DNA of 64,000 nucleotides, from positions 13,555,693 to 13,619,692 of the forward strand of contig NC_051088.1 of assembly GCF_901709675.1 (NCBI RefSeq), read 5' to 3'. This DNA is from Syngnathus acus. Lineage: Eukaryota > Chordata > Actinopteri > Syngnathiformes > Syngnathidae. The translations under genes were made by a program, and so were the position numbers. Shown piece by piece: positions 50,183 through 64,000 of this stretch. The notes under the pieces were generated by a model. It did not search any database. It was not told the DNA's origin and saw only the letters and a program-made list of their open reading frames with translations. Within the stretch, counting starts at the first letter, position 1, and each line of letters starts with the position of its first letter.

Positions 50183-53100
50183 GAAAAAAAACTGTGTTTT
50201 TAGTCATATTTTTATTATCTGGCTTCTAATGTAAGGAAAAATACATCACTCTGCTTGTCTTATAAATTTGTAAATCTGCCTCACAACATACAAAAACATC
50301 CGCGCCCATTACCAATGCTGGGCCTTACTTATCTGGTCATAATGATGATGTCGCTTTTCAGGTTTCACATTCTGGTTATTCAAAAAAAACTCCTTCAGGT
50401 AGCTCTTCTGCACTACTACCCATACCGGAAAGAAAAAAATTACACAGGCACATCAAGCATCATTCATGGGTCCGTTGCCATCACATTAGTCAGACTGGGA
50501 GAAGAATCTTGAACGCACCACTGTTTTTAAGGTATTGTGAACATTTGCACCAAGCTAATCATCGTAGACTTACTCTCACTCGCTTACGTTTTCTCCCTCA
50601 TAAAGTGTTATTTTTGCTTGGTAAATCCCCATGGGAAGCAATTTTCTTAAAAAATGCTTTTAAGCTCTTATTTCTGGAATTTTGTCCATCACCATCATAC
50701 AAGCTTAAAGTTTTGAGTTACAATATGAGCCTGTAGATGGCCTCAAATGAGCTCCATAATTGTCATGCTTTTGTTCATGTTCAGAAATTCCACGAGTCTA
50801 ATTCTGTCCCGTCTTGCAGAAAATTGAGCATCCTTCCTTCCAAAGCTAGGTTTCCTCCTTAAATCAAAACGCAACTTTTTGAGAAATGTTAGGGCTTTGA
50901 GGTGACATTTGAACCTAAAATTCACGATTATCTTGGCAGGTAAATTTAATTTGAGTTTGAACTTAAACATGTTGCAGTACTTCTTTGCAAAACTTGAAAG
51001 TTCTCCTAACATTAGAAGTGTTCTATCTGATCTAAAATAGAGCCACTAAATGTATTACATAATGTATTATGTATTGTGGTTTAAAAAAAAAGAATGAAAC
51101 GGAGCATAAGTGCTCACCCCAGTCTGCACTAAACTGTCGTGTAGTTTATTCATTACAGCAGATCAAGTGAAGCAAGCCTAGAAACAACAATATCATTAGT
51201 GAGACAAGTGCATTTGTTTTGACAGTGTTGTTTACTTCCCAAATCATCTGGTCTCACTCTCTGTAAGTGTTCCGGCACTTTGCAAGTCCCTGGCTGTCTT
51301 GCAATGCGTCATGTTTACCATAATAATATTGGTATCTTGACGATTCATTAGGATTGTGAATTATGGGCCGAAGACTTTCTTACTATTCCCATATGTGCCC
51401 ATGTGGTCAAAGTGAATTAAATTCATTCCATTTATTGTATCTCCTGCCATTCAAAATCTAGGAAATGATCTGTTGTCATCAACAACCCCCCTTTGGTAAA
51501 TATCAGCACATAGTGCACCATGATGCATTGTCCTGCCAGCTGAAGCTTGTGGTGATAAAATCCATCAACATGATACAGTCAGCTATCAACTCTCACATTT
51601 TTTTTTTTTCCAGCAATGTGACATTTTGGCCTTTAAGTTATTAAAAGATTTGCTCCCTTACCACCCTGCCCTGAGAGTCTCTTCACCCAAGTCAGTGAGT
51701 CTATCTCCATATATTGGATACATTGGCATGCATTATTCATGACATTCCAAAGAGTGTGTTGGCCACTCTCCTGAAGCTCGTCTTCAGGCAAGAGATGTTC
51801 CTTGGATCGTCTTTTGTGGAAAAGAGGCCAAAGCGAGAGCAGAGGGAAGCACAAAATGAGAACACAACATCCGGCGGTATTTCGGCAAGGGACGCTTGTT
51901 CCGACTTCAGGGAGGTAATTAATTAACAACAACAAATATGTCCAGGCTGAGACTTCCAGGGCTACCCTATGGTGCCTCACATATCTGTCCAGGAAACGGA
52001 TGACTGGCCTTGATGTATGTTAAGTGGGGGTCGGAAATAAGACTATGCTATCTGTCGGGCAAAAAAGTACAAAATGGAGTTTATGAGCGCGGACAAAAAA
52101 GCAATCATCCTTCACATAGAATGTTCACGGGCTGAGAGTTTTCATTTTTCACAGTCTGTCACAAATGGGAAATGGAGACATTTGTATTTGTTATAATTTT
52201 AGCAAATATTTGACTGTACGTATATCTTTCGGGATTTGAAGTGATATTTCATCATTAGAATGTAACTCGTTTACTCGTTAACTCAGTGTCACAAAATCGA
52301 GAAGCTTTTCATTGATTAAGATGGCTTTGAAATGTATACCGTATTGGCCCGAATATAAGACGGTGTTTTTGCATTGGGGGGGTCGTCTTACATTCGGGGT
52401 CTAGACATTATACCCATTCACAACGCTAGATGGCATACAATAAATACAATATGCACACTCACAGGCTTCAAAGCAAACTAAATCTAACACAGCTAACTGA
52501 GCCCACCATCATTTGAGAATGCACCCTGAACTCTTAACAAGCTTTTCGTTTCACAAACGCATCTAGGGGAAAAAGGAAACTAATTGGAGCGAGAGAGAAA
52601 AACAAAACGGCAAACAGCAAGCAAAGAAACAAACAAACTGCAAAGTAATTTGCTTAATGTTTTGTCTCGTCGCCTCTGCTGGAGCCCATCATGCTGGAGG
52701 TTTGACGTGCGGGGGGGATTCATATTTTCCATCAAAAGCTTTCACAGCCTTTAAGGAAAAAATGGTCTGTTTCTTCAGAGGGTCAAAGCAATTCGTCTCT
52801 TTTCTTAATTCATAATATGAACAAAACTCTTCTGGTATTCACCACAATGATGTCACTTCATGTGTTTAGCTAGCTCATATTCCAGTGTACTAGTCAACTA
52901 TGAACGAATCCAGCACCCAAAGTGCAGAGGAGTCACATTATTGATCAAGCGGCACAACAGCCCGTCCATGCGTTTTGCCATTACACATGTATTGTATGCA
53001 AAGAGGAGCAATAGAGGCTGTTTTATTAGCTCCCTCAAACTCAATTTCCATGGCTGGCAGCTAAAGGTGTAAATCTGGCCTTATCTGGCCCCTGCATGCG

Positions 53101-53682
53101 CACTTCATATCCACACCCAGTGCCAGCAACAGATCTATAATTCATTGCCAAGCACATCCATGTTATTGGCTTCTCCATTTATTAGAAAATACAACACGGG
53201 AAAGAATTTAATGCAGTGTCGTCGAAACGCATCAGAAGGCAAAGAGGGTATGTTTCAACTCCCCGTGGACTACAAACTTCTTTGCAATGATATTAGGTTC
53301 AACCAGGAAAATATGCAGTGGATGAAACTTTACGTGCATTCATATTCTGCTGGGTACCTTTTATGTATCATTATGCCAGCAGGAGGGTTAACATTGGTTT
53401 GACCCCACAGGTGAAAGAGTGCTGTGTTTGACAGACGGTGAATTATTCCCCCAATTTGGATAATTGGATAACTTAGGTCGGGGCATATAAAACTAGAGAC
53501 TTTAGCGGACCAAAGAAAGAAAATGAACATTTTAGACAGTTTAACAAGTATTTAGAAAATGTGCATTTCCGTGATTACTATTCCTTGGTATTTATATTCA
53601 CTAGGTCTGAAGATGTATTGCATTACTATACTTCAATAAAATCATCATTGACCAATGGTAAAAATAAAATAAACTTATAATG
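50183..53682. other. Unmarked stretch with one possible conserved segment
   Basis: The end of another TIR element starts at 52337 (TACCGTATTGGCCCGAATAT, then AAGACGG and GTCGTCTTAC words). About 52850-53170 is repeat-free, with GCTAGCTCATATTCC, TTGTATGCAAAGAGG and TTTATTAGCTCCCTC words, and looks like a conserved non-coding element. No exon recognised. Confidence 0.4.
52337..52440. mobile_element. One end of a TACCGTATTGGCCC inverted-repeat element
   Basis: TACCGTATTGGCCCGAATAT followed by AAGACGGTGTTTTTGCA and GGTCGTCTTACATTCGG. These words in this order are familiar from a fish TIR element. The opposite end was not found, so it is a truncated copy with an uncertain right boundary. Confidence 0.55.
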
Positions 53683-53735
53683 TCATGTTTGCCTCACAGG
53701 CAGGAGTTCTGGGTTTGATTCTGGCTGTTCTCAAG
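53683..53735 (+). mobile_element. Short head fragment of the tRNA-derived SINE
   Basis: GTTTGCCTCACAGGCAGGAG followed by GGGTTTGATTCTGGC, the anticodon-arm-to-B-box part of the SINE head. Body and tail are not recognisable. Confidence 0.6.
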
Positions 53736-54447
53736 CTTCCCATTTCCTCAAGAACATCACAGATGAATGAATGTTTCTTTTTAGGTAAGGAAAATTGATT
53801 TAGTTTTAAAACATGCAACAGTTTCATTATTGTGACTTTTACATTGTAGGTTTTCAAATCATTCACACAATGGACCTGCGCACACGCACACACACACACA
53901 ATCATGATAGCTACTGCATGTATCTCATTCATTCATGCACCCAGACAAGGCTAACCTCAAATCTGTGATTTATTTGTGAATCAATTTTGAAAAAGCATAT
54001 TGTCTCATTTCAATAAATTGCTTTGTGTGTAGATATGGTATGTAGTTATTATAATACAATGTACATAAACAATACAAAATGCAATACAAATGATAAGAGG
54101 TAATTAAAATGCCATCTTTCTGTTGCAAAAATTAATTTTGTGCACCAGCTGCCAACACATATCTGCCATTCCTAGGCAGGATTTGAAAATATATATAGAT
54201 AAGAATGAAAGTATTATATCAATAATATAGTGACAGCATATATACATACATGATGAAACAAAAATGTTGCTATCATTAGGACCACTGTTGTCATTTCTGC
54301 TGTCTTTTTTGAAAAAGCAGCTTCTAGAATTCTCTGAATTTTTGCTTCATATGCTGTAAGCAAAACATGTTTTGCTAACTTGGCAACACTGCAGACATGT
54401 CGTAGCTATCTATGTGTGGTCACACCAAGGACCGGTGAGCAACTGAG
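53736..54447. other. Unmarked stretch
   Basis: It contains a short CA run at 53881-53900. No exon recognised. Confidence 0.4.
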
Positions 54448-54492
54448 GGAGGGGCCAGATGTGGCCCCCGGGCCGTACTTTGACGAAACCTG
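54448..54492. mobile_element. hAT-end fragment
   Basis: GGGGCCAGATGTGGCCCCCG followed by GGCCGTACTTTGACGAAACCTG. This resembles the GGGCCAGAT...GGCCC...TTTGACACCCCTG end of hAT elements but is only 45 bp. Confidence 0.5.
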
Positions 54493-58496
<4,004 letters not shown>

Positions 58497-58664
58497 CAGC
58501 AACCCAAAATGTTCATAGAGCCACATTGGCTCAAAAAAAAACAAAAAACATACCTGTCGGTAGCCGCAAAAATCTAAAAGCCTTTTATAATGCAACATAG
58601 ACTGTCAATACATAAGTTGTATGCCTACTATTAAAATAATTTAAAAAATAAAATAATGGTATCA

Positions 58665-59189
58665 ATTTGATCATTTCTTCTTGCGGCCCATTACAGTTCA
58701 CGTATCTGCATAGCAGAGCTGTCTGTTGGATATCGGTCACGTCACACGACTCATCCATCACAGGCAATTGAGAAAAAGCTGGAGCTGAATTGATGTCCTT
58801 GATTTGCTGATCGGTGATATTGTTTGTGCGGAGAGGCATGAATGATCTCGGTTTTGTTTTGGAAGTCCCAAAATACGCACTTTATTATCTCCCGGGCTGC
58901 AACAAAACTTGCATCAGTAGAAGAGTTTGGAGATGCAATCCACTTCTTGAAAGTGTTTTTTCGGTCCTCAAATTTCTCCACCAGCACTGCAATTGCACGT
59001 TTCCTCAATTTAGCATGCTTTAGCTGAAAATGTCGCTCCAAATTCCTCTTCTTGTTATTTGACAACTTCTCATTGCAAATCAAACATGCAGGCAATGCTT
59101 CAGCATTGGCAATGAAAGCAAATAGTCCATTCTTTCTCTAAGCCTCTGTTCTCATCAGCAATCTTTTTCTTTTTGCCTTTTGAATCCAT
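58665..59189 (-). pseudogene. hAT transposase, N-terminal remnant
   Basis: The minus-strand start at 59189 encodes MDSKGKKKKIADENRGLEKE then WTICF, after which the frame is lost. In another frame comes PACLICNEKLSNNKKRNLER followed by HFQLKHAKL, a BED-like zinc finger (C..C...H....H). After about 58860 the sequence shifts again, and MDESCDVTD, ALLCRYVN and QEEMIKLIPL follow in a third frame near 58665-58780. These are the order and motifs of fish hAT transposases related to the ZBED/GTF2IRD2 type, where MDESxDxTD carries a catalytic Asp. An internal deletion and at least two frameshifts make it inactive. The C-terminal dimerisation region is missing. Confidence 0.88.
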
Positions 59190-59486
59190 GGCCCATCACT
59201 CACATACCTGTTTTCAACACACCTGTGCTGTGTCGCAGGCTCTGACCCAATTTTCCCATTTGGCGTCATTCTTAAATTCGGTATTTTTAATATATTTACA
59301 ACTTCATACATTTTTACAGCATAAGAATAGTTGTGTCATGATTACCATATAAAAATCATATGTAAAAAAATAAAATAAACTACATATTTTTCCATTTTCA
59401 CGCATTTTTGCAAAAATTCCAGGGAGCCGCTAGGGGTGTGCTAAAGAGCCGCATGCGGCTCTGCAGCCGCGGGTTGCCGACCCCTG
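59190..59486 (-). mobile_element. 5' end of the hAT element
   Basis: On the minus strand the element starts at 59486 with CAGGGGTCGGCAACCCGCGG, followed by a CGCATGCGG palindrome in AGAGCCGCATGCGGCTCT. This is the classic terminus of these hAT elements, with a 5' untranslated region leading to the transposase start at 59189. The opposite end was not found, so no target duplication could be confirmed. Confidence 0.85.
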
Positions 59487-59519
59487 TACTAGATGGATGG
59501 ATCATTCATTTTCTCATCA

Positions 59520-60330
59520 TGTAGAGAAAATATGGCATAACAGTGGCACTACCAAGAACTGGAGGTCCCTCCAAGATTGATAAAACAGCCAGAAGAAAAC
59601 TGGCCAAGGAGGCTGCCAAGAAGCTGACACAGAACAGTGCAGAAATTACTGGCACAAAGTGGCGGTTTAGTACTTGTGACAAAAATCTAATCTTTTTCAT
59701 GTTGAGGCTATGGTGGCAAGACAAAAGCATTATTTTACATAGATAAACATCCAAGGCTGGCTACATTTTCATAAACACACTTGAAATCTCCCAAACAGGT
59801 TGTAAAATGTGTTAGGGTACCATCAAACCAAGGTTGAGATTTGTGAAGAATATCAAAAGGTACTGTACGCTTGGCAGAAACACAACACTGCTTATCATAA
59901 AAAAAAAACATTCAAAGTGGAACTGGGGCCTTCAACAGGGTGGGGGGATTCATGTCCACTTTCAAATAGCAATCAGAGTTTGGACAAATTCTTCTGGCTT
60001 CAGCTAAAATGCAATTTTAAAAAAATCTCAGGAAAAGCAAACTGGAAAAGCTATACTTTATTTTGAGACAGGCACACCGAGGATTCCATTTAACACAAGT
60101 TTAAACGTGATGTTTAATTCTGAGAGCAGCCACATCCCCAATTACTGTATAAAAGGGTGTGCATACTTGTGCAACCACATTATCTCAGTTGGTGTTGTTC
60201 CTCCCATTAAAACGTTTTTTTCCAAACGATTTTCAAATGTTGGATGAAAGTTTGGAAATGTATATTTTCAATTTTTCAAAATCATAAATACCTGGCACAA
60301 CAGGGGTGTGTAGACCTTTTTTAGACCTAT
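59520..60330 (+). pseudogene. Tc1-like transposase and 3' end, decayed
   Basis: A decayed Tc1/mariner element. GAGAAAATATGGCATAACAG precedes ALPRTGGPSKIDKTARRKLA, the second helix-turn-helix region of a Tc1 transposase, at 59543-59605. Downstream words match Tc1 coding sequence in order: AACATCCAAGGCTGGCTACA (59748), CATCAAACCAAGGTTGAG, TTGGCAGAAACACAACACTG and AACTGGGGCCTTCAACAGGG. The end is GGGTGTGCATACTTGTGCAA near 60155 and CAGGGGTGTGTAGACC near 60301, which resembles a Tc1 terminus. Large deletions remove most of the catalytic DDE domain. It lies 34 bp from the hAT end at 59486. Confidence 0.82.
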
Positions 60331-63220
60331 TGCATGTACAACCCTCATGCCATTCACCTCTATTATAAATGAGTACAAACCTGCGCACTGCTGGACTGAA
60401 GAATAATTTCATTAAATGTTCATGATGTGGGGAAACACTGCTGAAATTTTAAAAATGTCCAAACAGAAAGCACTTCTGGACTGTCGACCTTGCCGAGCTG
60501 CACGAAGTCGTCACACCTGTCCCCTTTGGGCTTGTTACCTCACTGCAAATGACATTTCCCGTTTGCTCTTTAATTCTCCAACATTGATTCCCAGAAACAC
60601 CTTGTGCAGTGTAATTTTTCTTCAATTTTATTAGTTTCATTATTTATCAGCCTACCACTGAAATGAACTCTGAAACCGGAAGCTGAAACACATCTATATT
60701 AATAAACGGGCTCACCACATGAGTGGAGTGCAGTTAGCAGAAGCCAAAGCGTAGTAGGTGATAGAAGGTTTAAGTGGTTGAAAAAGTTCTATTTCTGACC
60801 ACTGAATCATTTGCTGTTGGTTGTGAGCTGTGGGTGATGAATTAGTGCTCTGTATGCTGGGAGGTCATCCACATGACATCAAGAGCGATTAGGGGCCTTG
60901 TCCCCAATGTTTCGGTCGACAATCGCTCTATTCTATCATCACATCTACACTTTTTTATCCATTCTCCAAACCCTTTGGGGTTTTTTTTTTTTTTTTGCTC
61001 ATCAAACCATATCAATGTGCAGTCCTGAACAAGGTCACATTCCATTGGTAGATTACGCTCTTCCTGAGTGTTTCGACATACAGATGTATGAAATGCCCCC
61101 CAAAATAATAAGTGGGGCTGTTTCACATCCCTGAAGAGTCATCCATCATGATTAGATCTGACCCTGGAGGTAGGATCAGGTACGGGGGCTGAACCGACCC
61201 ACACCGGATGAATCCACAGGTCCACAACTGCAGAAAGAAAGGCAGACGAGGGCTTGGACTCACCAATGGAGAGACTCAGGGGAAGCCATGGTTCTTTCCA
61301 GACACAGTCAATGCAGTTCACATTTTGTGTTTGTTTGCTTTGAAACAATTCTGTTTCAAATATTTGTATTGATCCATGGATGGAAATGGTTCACCACGGC
61401 CCGATTATAGGGTTTGTGCATTTGTGCCGCAGCACAGCTTTGCAAGTCAGTAGGTGTCTCAAAGCTTTGCTAGCCTAAAGGGGCTCTCATAATGCATGAG
61501 CAGGAGTCTCAGTGCCTGATCAGCAGAAAGATGACATTGATGCTCAGTCTCGCCATTCGTCCTACCCGGACTCCCCCTGCTTTATTACATGGAAAGATAC
61601 CATCTTTAATTCTACTTCCTTTAAATAAAAAAAAAAAAGGGTCATTAAACTTCCATTCATGACGTTAATTACCTGATAAGGTTTGCTGAGGGAGGATGGA
61701 CAGAAAGTCTTTCATTTTATTCAAAAATGCAGCGCTGTACATATTATTCACCTACATAATCATGCACTGAAAAGTAACAAGAGACATTCCTTAGGTTTCT
61801 TTGTGATGCCCTCAAAGCAGAATAATAGATTTCAGCAAGTACTGTACCAAGAACAACATACAAGTATGATTATAAATAATTCACCAAGCAAACTACAATT
61901 TTCTTTCCAACATTTTTTTTTATTTTTTATTATTATGGTATCAAATGGTGTTGTACATAAATTTGGCTGCAATAATAAATATTTAACTCATATTTTGAAT
62001 CCGTGTAATTTAGTACCAATGTATTGTTTTTAGCAGGCCAATATTAAAATTTCATTAATTGCTGGTTAGGGCTAATCAAATAACATTTACCTTTCACTTC
62101 CTGAAGTAAAAACAATGCATGTTGTTCACTGGTTTTCTGTTTTGCTTGTTTGCTGATTAACCCCAAAAACATACAACAGCCATGAAAAAAAATCCAGTTT
62201 AAACTTCTTTCCCATTTCGTCAGCAACAAATAATACAGTGGTCTACATTTGCGAGCTTCCTTGCATGTCAATAGTAAGCCATCTGTTCTGGCTTCTGTAG
62301 CGAGTAAGGACCCAGCAGAGAATTATACCCACAGGATCTCAGATTTGGATGAACAAAGTACATCTAGGATGATCTAGAGACCCAGCAATGGTCAAATCAT
62401 CATGTGACCATCCAACTGTGTCGGAAACAAAAAGTCAACTTTCTAAACTGAGCGTAAAGCATTGCTATTTTTCTGTTCTGCCCTGACTGTGCCCCTTGAG
62501 CCGACCTACTTATGACTCTCTGGAGAAGTAGGAGATCATGAGCAATCTGTGGGAATTCACAAGAGACTGCGGTATATGCTGCAGGTGTTTCAGCAGTAAA
62601 TAGACAGAGAAAAACAATTAAGGATTTATCCTCAGCTGTTTATGGTAATTTACGGAAAACAATCAGACGCAAATCCAACACACAAAATGCAGCCCACAAT
62701 TTCGGAAAAAAAATACTTTCTACTTCCCCCCATCATGTATTCACAAAACATACTGAAAAACATGCAAATGAGAAGACACACACACACATAAATGGAGTCT
62801 ACTTGGTAAAATAAAATACATTTCAGGTTCAAAATAGGTTCCAGTGCAATTAGTTGGAAATTGGAAGGCAGGATTCATAACTGTCTTACTGCGGAGGAAG
62901 CGTCATCTACAAATTATAAGCTTCTGTTCACATTCCATTATTCTGTCACCGAACATGATTCATAAAGAACCACACAGCTTTGATTTGCCTTAAATGGTGA
63001 GTATGAATTATTCTTCTGACTTCCATCTACGTATGTGTTAATTATGTAAGCTGTTGAATGAGAGTCTTGTTTTAGGAGAAAAAGATGGACTTGATTGTGA
63101 ATGGTATTTTTTTTATGTATACTTATAATGTACATACAATACATCTTTATTTGAAAATTGTTATGTCCTGAGGACATTCTGTCACAACTGTCACACTTGG
63201 GAACAAAATTACTAAGATAG
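60331..63220. other. Unmarked stretch
   Basis: No exon, RNA gene or repeat family recognised. Several 60-120 codon frames lack domains. Confidence 0.4.
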
Positions 63221-63320
63221 ATCCCGATAGCTAGGGGCGTGCAGAGAGCAGGGCCAAGGGGGCAGTGCCCCCCACACACATTCACCTGGGGGGATGTGGC
63301 ACATACACTCCCCCCAACCC
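63221..63320. repeat. GC-rich dispersed-repeat fragment
   Basis: The AGCTAGGGGCGTGCAGAGAG and GGGGGCAGTGCCCCCC words recall a GC-rich teleost repeat. A comparable motif lies near 15028-15075. Too short to assign. Confidence 0.35.
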
Positions 63321-64000
63321 ACACCGCTTAAACCAATCAATAACAGCTAAAAAAAAAAAAATTTCAAAGGGCCATGCTGCTGAGATTGAGTGCGCATAAA
63401 GTTCGAGATCTGTCCGCAGCGTCCTTCATCGAAAAAATTAATTTCGAAGGCATCTAAACGGCTGTTTGCCCCGGGTATGTAGAGTGCTTTGCACCCCACT
63501 GCAGACAGGCAGCATAATCAGCATAATTGGGCATTTCAAGTGCTTTACACAATACAGTCAATCATAATGAAATTTCTGTGGGAATGAAAGGCTGGATGCT
63601 TGTCACTCAACTGCAAAATTAACATTTATTATTATAAAAACAAAAAATCTGGGAAGTTGAAACCACCAATACAGAAAGCAATAGTTATGTTGTCTCATTT
63701 TATTCATAAATTTGCAGATTCCAAATTATATCTGGGTCTGTTAATTCAAACGCAAATCTGATCGCAAATATTTGCAGGAAGTGAAGAAATCATAGCCTCA
63801 AATTTTGCTCAACTAAGTCAGAAATATCTCCAAGATCCAGTGAAGAGGTTAAAGGTACCTTCTGAAATCCACTGCCAGAGTATTTATTTCTTCTGCCTTT
63901 CACTATACGTTGCTGGCATACAAGAAGAAAGATATACTATTTGCAAATTATATGCAAACTATTGGGACCCACAGAAATTGGATTTCTCTTGGTCCATAGA
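63321..64000. other. Unmarked right edge
   Basis: AT-rich sequence without a recognisable feature up to the window end. Confidence 0.4.

Noticed and set aside
51633-51980. 115-codon minus-strand frame with mixed composition, and its plus-strand shadow
   Set aside because: No recognisable domain, no supporting splice signals and no repetition elsewhere.

Overview
The window looks like vertebrate nuclear DNA, most probably from a teleost fish. The evidence is its dispersed repeats: hAT elements with CAGGGGTGTCAAAC and CAGGGGTCGGCAACC ends, a decayed Tc1 transposase, a tRNA-headed SINE ending in an ATGGATGG tail, LINE 3' tails ending in TATC or ATTCTG repeats, and very many dinucleotide and tetranucleotide microsatellites. 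A small-genome percomorph such as a pipefish or seahorse would fit, but that is a guess. Nothing prokaryotic, organellar or CRISPR-like was seen.

Coding content is very small. The one real gene I can support lies on the minus strand. A 57-nt first coding exon (25998-26054) encodes a 19-residue signal peptide. A 112-nt second exon (24892-25003) encodes the start of a cadherin prodomain, with its cysteine and PGF motif. Both exons have good splice signals, and their length and phase match the first two coding exons of classical cadherins. Intron 1 is 994 bp. Intron 2 runs off the left edge, so positions 1-24891 are read as the first 24.9 kb or more of a giant second intron. A CpG-rich leader with no upstream ATG lies at about 26055-26335, and everything to its right is 5' flank. 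The paralogue (cdh1/cdh2/cdh4/cdh13 group) could not be fixed.

The left half (1-24.9 kb, intron 2) holds TA-flanked miniature elements (19-190, 13193-13499), two hAT miniature elements with perfect 8-bp target duplications (10512-10838, 16334-16661, the second inside a SINE head), a small family with TAGTGATGGG ends, a 349-bp foldback element (23540-23888), microsatellites and stretches of unmarked sequence.

The right half (26.4-64 kb, 5' flank) holds a head-to-head pair of nearly identical LINE tails just upstream of the gene, a solo LTR with a 5-bp target duplication (31465-31816), a third hAT copy (33781-34107), a non-LTR reverse-transcriptase pseudogene (39829-40850), a nest of three elements at 46370-48950 whose innermost member carries a 251-bp minisatellite, a 174-bp compound GT/GCGT repeat, a perfect 144-bp GA repeat, and hAT and Tc1 transposase remnants side by side (58665-60330). 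The remaining sequence has no recognisable gene. A few stretches rich in TAAT motifs look like candidate conserved enhancers, but this cannot be tested from one sequence.
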